Below, in pieces: positions 1 through 10,316 of a DNA stretch of 64,000 nt. The notes below the pieces were generated by a model. The model saw only the letters and a list, made by a program, of their open reading frames with translations, did no database searches and was not told the origin of the DNA. Position 1 is the stretch's first letter. Every line of letters begins with the position of its first letter. Origin of the DNA: Isoetes taiwanensis (taxonomy: Eukaryota > Streptophyta > Lycopodiopsida > Isoetales > Isoetaceae); assembly GCA_021234155.1 (NCBI GenBank), contig JAJEKV010000050.1, forward strand, positions 6,349,199 to 6,413,198, given 5' to 3'. The translations under genes and the position numbers were made by a program.

Positions 1-664
1 CAAATGGATTGGGGTATTTTCAAGAAAATGGGACACATTCAAAAGGGAATTTGCGAATGGATTGGAGTATTTTCAAATAAAAGGGGATTGAACGAAAGGA
101 AAATTACTGAAAAACCCGAGGACTGCAATAAGTACAAAAAGGCCCATAATCTTAAGTAATTTGGGGTTGATGAAGGTTACGTTTCCCAATAACTTTTTAA
201 CATGCAACAAGTATGGGTTGGTATTCCACCCAACACAAAGCCATTGACAAATTTCGTATAAGAGAAAGGCCCAATGGGCTTCTTTCCAGAAGTGAAAGCT
301 AGCCGACGTGCGAAGCGTGGAGGCCTGCTTTGACCTTCTGGAAAGAAGCCCCAGGGGCCTTTGGCTTTTTTTATGAAAATTTTACCTGTCATTCTGGTGT
401 TGAATCGAAGGTAAAAAGTCGACAATTGGAGGTAAAAAGTCCAAAATCGAAGGTAAAACTGCTGCCATCAAGTGCAATATGTTTCATTCTTCCGCCTCTC
501 TTTCAGGTTTAGAAAATTTGCCACGTGGCACAATTTAATTGGACGTGGAGCCAGGAGGGCAAATAATTAACATTTAGAGCAATGTTCTAAGGCAAAAAAA
601 ACATATGTCGAGTTTTTTTTTACGCTGAAGTGACAAAGGAAATGACATGGCAAACCCTATAAAT

Positions 665-1369
665 ATGGCGGAGGCAGGGACAAATGTTTTCGAATCGAGC
701 GTATTCATGCTACAGAGAGAGGCTCGGCATCTTTTTAGTTGTAAACTCTCCAAGCTGGCTTTAAATCCGGCCATGAAGCATTTCAGGTAAAATCCTATGG
801 CTATTGCTTAAGTACCTTCCTTTACGGATTAAGATATATAATAAGGTTTTATATCTGCTATATGAAGGCACCTAAATTACTGGCAAATGGCATTGGAATC
901 ATTTCTGTTACATGCAAGTCAGTGATTTGCGGCCCTCTTTCAGGTAGAAAACAAGTGCAAAATATTTCTTGTAATGAACTCGTTAGATTGCGTGAAGCTC
1001 GGTTTAGGAATTTGGACCCCGATCTTTATGCTTGATTGTCTGTATAAATTTCCTTGATGCTTAAGAATTATTTGGCGACCTGAGGGTTCTCAGAATAAAG
1101 GCCATATGAGGGCAAAACTCATTGATCTGCTGAGAAGGGCATGCATTGAACATGGCAATTCTCAGCCAACAAAAACCAGTTGCTAGAGCTTTGTATAAGA
1201 TAGATCCAAACAGCGGGAAACCTGTGTTAATATCAAGAGATCTATGTCTGGTTTGCAGCAATGTGCTAAGGCAAACCTGATCCCAGCCTGCAATATTGAG
1301 AGGATGGAGTTGTCTATCAATGAAAAAGATGAGATTTCAGAGGATGATGACATCTTTTCATTTAATTGA
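665..1369 (+). pseudogene. Unrecognised small gene or gene remnant in several pieces
   Basis: I do not recognise this gene. An open frame runs from ATG 665 (an in-frame ATG also lies at 647) to a good splice donor, CAG/GTAAAA, at 786/787 and gives about 40 residues. Downstream, one frame from about 1064 codes for a basic stretch containing RPEGSQNKGHMRAKLIDLLR and then stops. The same frame reopens near 1215 and ends at 1369 with an acidic tail containing SEDDDIFSFN. Another frame (1173-1280) contains YKIDPNSGKPVL. The pieces have coding character but do not join without a stop or shift, so this is either a decayed gene or one with small exons that I cannot place. A TATAAAT sequence lies directly at the first ATG and may be coincidental. 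Confidence 0.25.
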
Positions 1370-2274
1370 TGAAATGCAACTTAAATCTAGTTGCATTTTT
1401 TCTTTTATGTTCTCCAAGCCTTGAGTAAACTGTATTTTAATTGTTGCCTCTGCCTCTCCATTAGTACATATGGATATAGTAACATTATCTTTGGTTTTTT
1501 GTTATTCCAATTTAGTTAGTTCCCTCTTTCCCTTCCTTTGCAGATCATGTGTTAGCTCTGTTTTGTTAATATCCATTTAGAGCTAAACCCCTTCTGAGCA
1601 AGTTGTTTCCAATTTGCATCTCCATGTTTCCTAGCAGAATAATCTTCAGGGGCTCCCAGCACGTCACTTATATCTTCAAATCCAACTAAATTTGAATGGC
1701 AGGACATTCCTAGTGGATCTCCTTTTTTAGTCTGATTTTGATCACCTTTTCGCAGTCGGGGGCATTCACCATAATATGTCGTTGCAACGTGGAAGCTTAT
1801 GACGTCTTCATGTGGCAAAAGACAAAATACGAAAAGGTCTTATGAAGTGCAATTGGTCTTGCCATTTTTTATGCTTTAACTGCAACTTTTTGGATTGCAA
1901 TTATCAGATGTTACTGAAAATGAGATGTAATCCTCGTGCTTGCATCTGCAAAGGCTGGTTACTTCTGCAGCTTTGCATGGAGTGATAACTTTGCATGGAG
2001 CGATTCCTGAAATCCTGCAAAATGGCCTAATGTTTCTCGGCAAGCAATTTCGTCTCCAAATCTACCCAAGGGCTTCTTCATTTGAGTGTATCTAGGCAGG
2101 CACTCAGTTGAATATAGGTATTTTTTACTGTAGTAAACATGATCTTTATGTTAATTTAAGATAATTCTGATACTCAATATTCTGTATTGTAATTCTGTAT
2201 TCTGAAATAATGAGAAATCTTATCTATTTCCTACTGATCAATTGTGATCAATTTGTCATTTATCAACTTGTTTG
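1370..2274. other. Spacer with no recognisable gene
   Basis: AT-rich sequence without a convincing reading frame on either strand. I see no repeat or RNA signature. Confidence 0.5.
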
Positions 2275-2560
2275 AAATGAGTATTATCTTACAAATAATA
2301 ACAGGGTATTCTTTTATGAATGATGATAACAAGGTATTATCAGAAATAGGGTATTATCTTATAAATGATAATGGGGTATGTTATTTCAGGGTATTATTTG
2401 AAACAGGGTATTAGCTTACAAATAATAACAAGGTATTATCTAAAATAGAGTATTATCTGAAAGAGGGTATTATATTACAAATGATAACGGGGGATGATTT
2501 TACACCTTTTGAAAGGGGGACTGCGACACCAATGTAACGGGGTATTATCTTACAAATGAG
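2275..2560. repeat. Degenerate minisatellite, GGTATTAT-type unit
   Basis: About eight or nine imperfect copies of a unit that begins GGTATTAT and continues like CTTACAAATGATAACA follow one another, alternating longer (about 30 bp) and shorter (about 18 bp) versions. The motif thins out after 2550. No coding frame runs through the array. Confidence 0.6.
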
Positions 2561-2887
2561 GAAAAGGGGGATTGTGGCCAAATACCCCAATTCCAAAAAC
2601 CCATTTTATCCCCTGTTGTTCGACAGAAAAGGGGGATGTTATAGGCATTTTTTAGGGGTAATTTCTAGGGTATTGAAGCACCTTTTTCGTAGTGATATAT
2701 TAAAGATGTAAGCAGTTATATATGATCACAAATATAGTAATGTACAAGATCTTATGTATTAAGATGAAAGATATGTATTACAAGTACAAGATCTCATGTA
2801 TTAAGATGAATAATGTGCTATGTCTTTCCACATGTCTACAATATATTTCGGAATTTGGACTGTTTTCGGCCTCTTGCCATTGGCATC

Positions 2888-4774
2888 CTAGGCATAATGA
2901 ATAGCATCTAAATTTTCATACCTTGAAGGATCGGAAGGATTAGGCCGCCAACGCTTAGTCAAGCAGTCTTTGTAGTCCCCTCCAGTAGGCTTCCACCACG
3001 ATACAAAAATATGGCCAAAATATGTAGATTCTGGATCAAGAACAGCATTCTCCTCTGCATATCCTAACCAAGTGGCAGTGTTATCATCTCCAGGTCTGAC
3101 TAGAACAAACATACCCTTTGTCACATGTACGTGAGGATCAAACTCTTCAAGAGGCAACTTTTGGATGGCCATCGGCGGGCCACAATAAGATGGTAAAGGT
3201 CGTGTGATCAAAGGCAGATATCGTCGACCCTGGAACAAATCTTTGTTTGTTCTAGAGGAGCTTGTCTTGTTGTGGTGGCCAAAATGCATCATTTTGAGGA
3301 CGCCCCGAGCAACATCCTCCAAAGAGATAAGAAGCTGGCTCCAATACTCAACACTTGCCGGTATTGCCTTGCAAACAAGCTACTTTCTTGATTCTTATAT
3401 ATGTCCTTCCATAGGGAGATGTATTTGTTGATGCTATCCTTCAACCCCGGAAGATCCTTCAATGTTGGTCTAGGAGGAATATTTTGTGGCACACCACTTG
3501 GTAGCATTGGTGACTATGTTCATCCTCTTTCCACATTCTAACTCCTGGAGAATCTGCTGGAAGCCACTCTTTATGTGTAGGACGCATTTTGTATTGCATA
3601 ACAGGCCAATCTCCTGCCATCTTAAATTTGAAGAGCAATGGTTCAGTATGCCCAACCAGGCGTTGGCCCTTATCAGGGATGAATCCTTCACAAAAGCCTT
3701 CCAATTTGGAACTTCATCAATAAAGTATGGAATTGGAGATTTTGCATTGCACTTATTTGAACAAGTAAAGTAGCTCGGTAGTGTCAAAGCATCCGATGAA
3801 CTCATCAAGGTTGAAAAATTTCCAAATAAAGCATCAATATCATCATGGGTGTGGCCGACCATCATAAAGCCCACTTGGATCTCATCAAAGACCTTAAGCC
3901 AAGTCAAATAAGATAAGTATGAGAAGACATACCTATTTTTGTTTTGCCCCCGATGCATTATCAAGTTGCAAATAGAGATTTCGGGGAGAGGGTTGAACAC
4001 CTCAGATTCGTTGTAGTTGAAGCATTTGGCAATACTTACGCCATAGAAGCAAGTTTGTTCTTCAAAGGATTGGTATCCTTGATCGCTTGCATCCATTTGC
4101 AATCTGCGAGGCTTATTTCCACATAAGTCACCTATCTTGTCCTCTTGTACCAATTCCAAGTTATGCAATATCCTAGAAAGTGAACCAATGTGGAAGTTCG
4201 AATCATCTTTCCATAAATCAAGTGAGAAATGACCATAGGCACGACCACCATGCCTGTCAAACTGCTCTTCAAGCGATCACCTCTCCATACAGATTTTGCT
4301 AGATGATGACTTCTAGGCACTAAAGTCTTAACCTGATCCATCTTATCATGTATTATACATAGATGATTTTTCGGAGACCATTTGTGACAATGCTCTCCAA
4401 TGCCAATATTGACTTCTGCAAGAACGTTGCTCTAGCATATGAGCCCGACGTTGAATTGCAAGATTTCGTCTCTCTCTTGTATCTTTTGTTTTTTCCAGCT
4501 TTTGCTTAATCACCACGCAGATGTTGCATTTAGAGAAGGCTGTATTTTTTGCAATGCTAACATCTGGAAATTCCCTTTTCCATATACTATAAAAGGAGTT
4601 CAAGGCTACAGTTGTTCCTGTAAGCTCTTCAACGACTGCACCAACTTCTTTATGTATAAGCTTCTTATTAAGAATGGAAGGAAGCTTGCGTACGTTTTCT
4701 CTTACATCATCTCTACCTCTTTTGCTCCTATGGGGAATACTTTCAGCATTCTCCTGAATGAATCTGTCTAGCAC
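2888..4774 (-). pseudogene. DUF7869-like transposon-associated protein, frameshifted
   Basis: Read on the minus strand, four consecutive segments form one protein family member. Segment 4774-4346 holds a helical region with SKCNICVVIKQKLEKTKD, a cysteine pair followed by a charged helix. Segment 4341-4262 begins MDQVKT. Segment 4262-3470 (another frame) contains DRHGGRAYGHFSLDLW and the hallmark FMMVGHTHDDIDALFG. Segment 3322-2888 ends the protein with a Trp-rich domain (TWLGYAEENAV, FVSWWKP). The GHTHxDID signature and layout match the family I recall as DUF7869, common in plant and animal mobile elements; its biochemical role is not established. At least two frame changes (near 4270 and 3470) break the gene, or small introns remove them. 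It lies downstream of the DUF8039-like exon on the same strand and probably belongs to the same transcription unit. Confidence 0.6.
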
Positions 4775-5359
4775 ACATTCGGTGGCCAGTGTAGTGGATC
4801 TAGGCTTCTTAGATTGAGATTACCATGTTCAATTGTAAAACTACCTTTGCAATTCCATCGCTTCACTACCCCGTCTGTTTCTCCAATTGTAAAAATACTT
4901 CCTATTTTAAAAATTCTTTTCTTAATTGAATTGAGCCTGAATGTTGTCCTCAAATGATTCAAGCTCTATATCCTCATTTTCTTTAGCTTCTCGAGCTTGG
5001 AGATGTTGTGAGACAGTCCTTCCATCCTCAAATGATCACATCGCTATTTTTTCCCCCTTAGAACAAGTGCATTCTCACTTGGCTATTTTTTCTCGCACAA
5101 GCATGACATCTCGGATCCTCTTTCATTAGTTCGGAAGCACCTTTCCAACACAAAGGCCAACCTTTGTGTCTCCTAAGAATTCATCATCGCCAGCATCCCG
5201 AGGATCTTTGAATAGAATTATAGCTTCGCATATTTAGTTCTAGTACAAGAATGGAGAATGTGGGCTTTGCATTTCCAAGAGTTACGTTCTTGAGTAACTA
5301 GGTGGTGGCTCATCATCATCGATGGTATTTCGCATGAGCAAACCGAGTAGCTAAATCCA
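4775..5359 (-). other. Linker between the two halves of the minus-strand gene
   Basis: No long frame is open here on the minus strand; short segments such as 4962-4768 remain. Placed between the DUF8039-like exon and the DUF7869-like segments, this is either intron sequence or decayed coding sequence of the same gene. Confidence 0.35.
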
Positions 5360-6568
5360 CTAATGGATCAATCTCTTCATCGCATCGATCCGATACCTCC
5401 ACGATTCTATGTATGAGTTGTATGAGGTAGGTGTCCCCATGTCTGATCTTGGTGTCTCATCATGGGCTGCATCAATGCCATGAAAACGTATATCGCTTTG
5501 AGGCCATTCGATGAATGTGCCCACAGCCTCTGCAATATTATCTGCACCCGCACATGCAATCGGAAGCACCTGAGTTGGCACCACAGCCTCGGTAACTTGC
5601 ACAACCACGTTCTGTGCATCCACATCCTTCCCATGGATGCTACTTCTATTCAGCCAATGACCTCTGCCAACAACAACATTGTCACTGCATAAGTTCACCA
5701 AGTTCTCCGTGTTGCTCATTGGCTGAGATGAAGGAGAACTGGGTGATGACGATGTAGAGGAACTACTAGGCAGGTTGGGGGTTTCCGTCTCAGATGATGA
5801 TACAGGTGAAGCATCTGGACAGATTCTCACGTCACGTCTAGGCCATTCGATAAATGTGCCTACGGCTTCAGCAACGTTATCCGCACCTGCACATGGAATG
5901 GGAAGCACATGGGATGGAATTATGGCTTCAGTAACCTCCACGACGACGTTCTTAAAGTAGTCAATGCTCTTTCCATGTAGGTGCCCTCTATGCAGTTCAT
6001 GCCCCCTAGCAACAACCACGTCCCCACAGAGGAAGTTCTGCAAGGTCCTTTTCCTGCAAGCATGCAATGACACACACATTGTTAGAAACCCCGCGGAAAT
6101 GAGCATAAAATATTCACAAAACAGACAAATGGCGGGTAAGCCATTTGTTCAAATAGTGCGTACAGCGCCATATTTGAGTAAATAGCGCGGATCGCTATTT
6201 AGAGACAAATGGCGCGGCTGCGCTATTTGATCTAATGGCGCACCAGCGCCATTTGGCTTTCTTAGGAACAAAACAGGAAAACTTAGGACAGCAGATTAAA
6301 GAGACAGATTACGCAGTTACTACATATAACTACTGGGGATACAAATGACATCAAGAAGATTACAGATTACACATTAGTAGAGATTACTACGGACTACAAG
6401 ATTATTACAGATTGTTACGATTCGCAAATTACAACACACTACTGATTATTTCTGGATTGTTACAGTTACTCTGATTACTACGGGGTAGAAACATTATTAC
6501 GCACTTATAGGAGAAATTTGCCGACGGTTAAACTAAAACAGTAATGCATCCACTAACCTTGGGATCAT
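5360..6568 (-). CDS. Two-exon protein with tandem DUF8039-like domains
   Basis: The start is ATG 6568-6566 in a tiny 11-nt exon (6568-6558) followed by a clean donor AAG/GTTAGT. The acceptor is TTGCAG at 6054, exon 2 begins at 6053, and the 504-nt intron keeps the frame. Exon 2 reads to a stop at 5360. It encodes two homologous modules, each with an NVVVxVTEA(I/V)(I/V)P segment followed by a LPI.CAGADN(V/I)AEAVGTFIEWP segment, separated by a Ser-rich linker (SSSSTSSSPSSPSS). The module resembles the domain I recall as DUF8039, found in plant En/Spm-type transposon proteins. This is probably the N-terminal half of a larger protein that continues into the DUF7869-like segments. A donor-like GAG/GTATCG near 5400 could splice it onward instead of ending at 5360. 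The transcript starts divergently from the methyltransferase gene. Confidence 0.55.
6118..6262. repeat. Hairpin cluster of AAATGGCGC/GCGCCATTT type in an intron
   Basis: Within the intron of the minus-strand gene, short imperfect palindromes follow one another: AAATAGCGC with GCTATTT, AAATGGCGC with GCGCTATTT, and AATGGCGC with GCGCCATTT. Arms are 8-10 bp with 3-8 bp loops. The same motif recurs in the non-coding parts of the divergent plus-strand gene. Confidence 0.7.
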
Positions 6569-6637
6569 TGTAGATCGAGAATCGCCATTGAAAGAAGGGA
6601 AGAGCCTTGAATCAAGTAGGGCACGCTAACCAAGTGA

Positions 6638-6716
6638 AGCCGCTATGAAATGAAGAAGCTAACCCGCTATGAAATGAAGAAGCCCGCTATGAAATGAAGA
6701 AGCGCTAACCAAGTGA
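6638..6716. repeat. Three copies of a 20-22 bp tandem repeat
   Basis: The unit CGCTATGAAATGAAGAAG occurs three times in succession, flanked on both sides by GCTAACCAAGTGAAGC. Confidence 0.8.
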
Positions 6717-6980
6717 AGCGCCGCAACCAACTAAACCGCCACAACGGCGGAAGGTGGCGCCAAAAAAGCTTCTTTGAACCAATGCCTAAGGCGGAATAGA
6801 CATCGACTTGGCGGCCAAGTCCTCTAAAGGCGCAAGTACTGCGGATGTTGAAGCGAGGGCGGGGGCGTAAAAATAACCCTGCAGATCTGAGGGACGAAAA
6901 GCGCCTTCATTTACCATATCTGTACCCCGCAGATTTTATAAACGGCTTTGAGGCGAGGGGGTGGCACAATATATGCGAAA

Positions 6981-7107
6981 AGTGGCGGGGAATTCAAATT
7001 TTAAAATTCTAGTGGCGGACGGGCGGGGAATTCAAATTTTAGAATTCAATTGGCGGACGGGCGGGAAATTCAAATTCAAAATTTAAAATTCAAGTGACGG
7101 ACGGGCG
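6981..7107. repeat. Three copies of a 40-45 bp tandem repeat
   Basis: Each copy combines a G-rich part (GGCGGACGGGCGGG) with an AT-rich palindromic part (AATTCAAATTTTAAAATTC). The copies differ by a few bases. Confidence 0.75.
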
Positions 7108-7204
7108 GAAGGGCTGGCGGGCGGGCCAAATCCTGTCGCGCCATTAATTTCGACGGGTTTATTTTCTCTCATTTCATTTCTTTCATTTCATTTCATCCGC
7201 CAGC

Positions 7205-7312
7205 TATCAGCGCCTTTCGCCCAGCGCCTTCCGCCTTCTCTCTCTAGCGCCTTAGCTTTCTCTCTCTAGCGCCTTCGTGTTTCTCTCTCTAGCGCCTTCG
7301 AGTAGCGCCTGT
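7205..7312. repeat. AGCGCCTT / CTCTCTCT tandem repeat in the 5' leader region
   Basis: Six AGCGCCTT-like boxes alternate with pyrimidine tracts over about 100 bp, ending about 80 bp before the plus-strand ATG at 7391. The position fits a 5' untranslated leader or core promoter. Confidence 0.65.
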
Positions 7313-7390
7313 TGATCCGGGAGCTCGAGGAAAAAGGGTGGAGTAGAATTTCTACGGTCCCTGTACGTTCCCTGTACGGTCGCATATACG

Positions 7391-10101
7391 ATGGCCTCGG
7401 GTTCAGGTTAGTTCGTACTGTTTTTTAGCTGTTTTCGGGGTCATGGGTATTGAAATAGCGCGACCGCGCTGTTTCATGTAGCCAGGGGTCTAGGATAGTT
7501 AGTTTCTGTGGTTCCGTCTGAAAGAAATAGCGCGTCCATGGAAATGGCGCCGCTGCGCCATTTCTCGACTGGCAAATGGCGCAGTGGCGCCATTTCGACA
7601 CAAATGGCGCAGTGGCGCCATTTCCATGCGCATTGAGTAGTGGGTTGGGTTTGGGTTTCATGATTTGATTGTTGATTTGTTGTTTTCTTGTGCAGCTTCG
7701 TTGTCCAAGGCCCAAAACGTTGTGACGGAGAAGACCGTGGTCATGGCTGGAAGGCCATGGTGCATGGAAATTGTCAGGGCAATTCCCTTAGAGGAAGGGG
7801 TCGACCCCACAAAGGGGGACAAGAGGAGAGAACTTTGCCTCCTCACAAAGTCAAGAAGTGGTGCAGGATTCAGAGAGAACCATTAGTGATACTAAATCCT
7901 CCCCACATCGGAGAGGTAAAGGCACTGCATCGACGGCTGAAAGCATTCCGCAGAAAAGGAGGAGGGAAACAAAAAAGGAGATGAGGGTCAGAAAGCAGAG
8001 GAAAATGGAAAGTCTGGAGGTGCCCTCGGAGTTGAAGATGGACCGTGATGCCGAGGAGGAGTTGGCAGAAGAAACACTAAAAAAAATACAGCAGCACGGT
8101 CACATGTTTCCTCTAGGTGTGACATATCTAAGAAAAATATCCATCTGGGATATGGAAGAGGCACCTCCTAACATGACAGCACGAGTTGTAAATCTTGAAC
8201 ATGTTAGGAAACTGTGCAAGTCATTTGCTGAAGATCCCCATCCAGTCTTCACGCCGGCAGATGTGGTGCCCTTTGATCCAGATACGAAGCAGCTAGTACC
8301 CTGGTCGCAAGAATCTGACCTGGCTGGTATGAGGTTCTACATTATCAATGGCAACCATTCTGTCTCAGCCGCACAGCTCGTGTGTCAGAAGTTGGGGACA
8401 GAAGATGCCAGATTAGAACTCAGAAAGATTTACACTTTTAGAATGTGCAGAGTTCTTTCTGGAGCATTGAGTGACTTGGACCTTCTTCAGCTCAGTGTGG
8501 ATGTCAATGACATCGTAGCCAGGACAGTGTTTAAGGAACCCTACGCAGATCAAATACACCACCTGCGTAGGCAATACCAGGAGTGCGGCAAGCCAGCACC
8601 AGCAGGAAAAGGCCAATCAAGAAGCGACGAATACAAGGTATGTACAAGGTATGTACCGCTGCGCCATTTGAGCCAAATGGGCGCGGCGGCCATTTGACCT
8701 CAAATTTGACACCGCCATTTGACTTTGCATTCAAGCTCTAACATATTTGGTTTGCCTTTCAGCATTACCTTGAAATGGTTGACAAGATTCTCAGGGGAAA
8801 GCATGCCAAGGATGTCAACAGGTTCGTTTTCATGCCAGACGACATTTACGCTCTCTTTCGCCAAATGTGGAATAAATGGAAAAAGGGGGAGCTGAAAGAT
8901 AACAAGGGCCAACAAATAGCAGTCAATTGGGCAAAGGATAAGGATTATTTTAGCGAGAACTACCTCAGATGCATGAGAGGCCTAGATTATGAAGATTGCA
9001 GAACTGTCCTCCAAGAAGCCATCAGAGGGGACATTTATGTTAAGGTCACATCGGATTATAAGGGTGATAATTTTTTCAAGGCGAAACACGAGAACTTGAG
9101 GATTCTTGCCTACATGAAGAAGGAGATTCTCAACTACATCCATGATGAACTTGGAATCAAGTACAGAAAGTTCGAGGACTTGAGAAAGGTGTCCGACGGA
9201 TTCCCAGACTCAACCCTCCTATCTTGGGGTGTGGTGCATAATAAGTGGGTCTCAGACGGAATACTGAAAGAGGGCGTCCATGGTAATGTGCCCTTCTCAT
9301 TAGGCAGATCCATCCGTAAGATTCTAAAGCCTGAGGCCGAGGACGAGTTCAAAAGATTTGTTGTGGAGTGCGTTTCTAGTGGTGGGATTGTCCAGGATCG
9401 GATCGTGTTGTTGCCGCCAAAGATGATCTGTTTGGATGCGAGGCAAATTATTCGATTTGGGATCCGCCACTCGCCAAATTCTTTGATCTTTGCTTCTAAG
9501 ATGACAGATGTTGAGACATCTTTGGGTAATATGTTTTGCTAAGCCGGAACATACGAGTCTCTTCTGCACTGCCCTGGAGAGACTAGAATCCAGATCTAGA
9601 GTTTACTTAGGCATGTACGAAGAGGAAAGTGGGTGGGCACCAGGTGGTGACATAAAAGAGCCAACAGTTGTGGTTCTAGCCACCAGGATCTCAGCCCAAG
9701 CACAGCCTGATGAACACCTGGATCTCAGGTTTTATGGTGAACATCCCCGGAAAGCACCTGATGTTCCTAAGACCCATAAAGATGCAGTTGGTGCCGAGCC
9801 AGAGAATCTGGCTAACAAGCTCCTGAGGGACAGGTTCAAATACAGTTGGCAAGGTATGGAAGGGGAATACTTGGTTCACAAGCAGGTTGGTCCTGCTACA
9901 ATAGCATACCTTGTCGATAAGCTCTGCCCTCCAGGTAACTTTGTTCTGGACTTTTTTTCTGGTGGGGCTTTTACTAGGGCATCATTGCAGTTAAAAAGGA
10001 GTAGTGTGGCCTATGAGCATGATGGAAAAAAGATCCAATGTATGCTAGGGATTCTTGGAAGAATTGACAACGTCATTAATCCCTTGCTTGATCCAAAGTG
10101 A
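7391..10101 (+). CDS. ParB-like domain plus permuted DNA methyltransferase, with frame breaks
   Basis: The start is ATG 7391 (MASGS); exon 1 ends at 7406 with CAG/GTTAGT. A 289-nt intron ends in CTTGTGCAG at 7695. Exon 2 runs to 8637, followed by a 125-nt intron (AAG/GTATGT to CCTTTCAG at 8762) that preserves the frame. Exon 2 has a basic region with RKQRKMESLEV, then a ParB-like fold whose hallmark INGNHSVSAAQ lies at 8344-8376. Exon 3 carries a helical region, then methyltransferase motif IV as WDPPLAKFFDL (9461-9472 for DPPL), then motif I as VLDFFSGGAFTRASLQ near 9942-9989 and motif II as YEHD. Motif IV before motif I is the permuted (beta-type) order of bacterial and phage N4/N6 amino-methyltransferases. 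The frame changes near 7792-7860, 9380-9435 and 9497-9507, so the gene is decayed, has unseen introns, or contains sequence errors. The target base cannot be told from DPPL. Confidence 0.6.
7449..7633. repeat. Hairpin cluster in intron 1 of the methyltransferase gene
   Basis: Four or five palindromes of the AAATGGCGC/GCGCCATTT type are packed into intron 1. Two are nearly identical: AAATGGCGCAGTGGCGCCATTT-type units at about 7573 and 7603. Confidence 0.75.
8638..8762 (+). other. Intron 2 of the methyltransferase gene
   Basis: The donor is AAG/GTATGT and the acceptor TTTGCCTTTCAG. A nearly repeated donor (ACAAGGTATGT) lies 11 nt downstream, outside the frame. The intron interior again carries GCGCCATTTG and CGCCATTTG motifs of the local hairpin family. 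Confidence 0.75.
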
Positions 10102-10316
10102 CCATGGACTCGAAGGTTTTGGCACTCTTTGGACCTACTCGAGGAGAGACATCACATGGTGGTGGAGGAGAGACATCACATGGTGGTGGAGGAGAGGCCA
10201 CGGGGATCAGGGGGGGAACAAGTGGTACAAGACCTGATTCGCAGATTGACCGAAGTAAGGTTAACCCGGATGATATTGATAAAGCAGATGATAATGTTTT
10301 TGGTGATGAATATTGA
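10098..10316 (+). CDS. Possible alternative C-terminal tail of the methyltransferase, Gly-rich repeat
   Basis: A frame that overlaps the methyltransferase stop codon encodes about 70 residues with two copies of GETSHGGG, a Gly/Thr/Arg segment and an acidic end (DDIDKADDNVFGDEY). The 24-bp tandem DNA repeat at 10140-10197 underlies the peptide repeat. Its composition suggests a disordered tail that would belong to the methyltransferase if a shift or small intron lies near 10095. On its own, the start ATG 10104 (MDSKVLALFG) is possible but unsupported. Confidence 0.3.
   Translation: MTMDSKVLALFGPTRGETSHGGGGETSHGGGGEATGIRGGTSGTRPDSQIDRSKVNPDDIDKADDNVFGDEY

Larger units (their letters stand above)
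6569..7390. promoter_or_regulatory. Divergent promoter region between two spliced genes
   Basis: This spacer separates the start codon of the DUF8039-like gene (minus, 6568) from that of the ParB-like/methyltransferase gene (plus, 7391). It is unusually GC-rich for the neighbourhood and contains three tandem-repeat blocks, listed separately. Short repeats of AGCGCCTT separated by CTCTCTCT tracts lie just upstream of the plus-strand start. I see no clear TATA box. A bidirectional promoter is an inference from the gene orientation. Confidence 0.45.

Noticed and set aside
656-664. TATA box CCTATAAATA as the promoter of the first gene
   Set aside because: It overlaps the in-frame ATG codons of the same candidate exon, so it cannot serve that start; kept only as a remark.
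7449-7633. Hairpins as terminators or a CRISPR-like array
   Set aside because: The palindromes lie in a plant intron, spacing is irregular, there are no uniform spacers and no cas genes.
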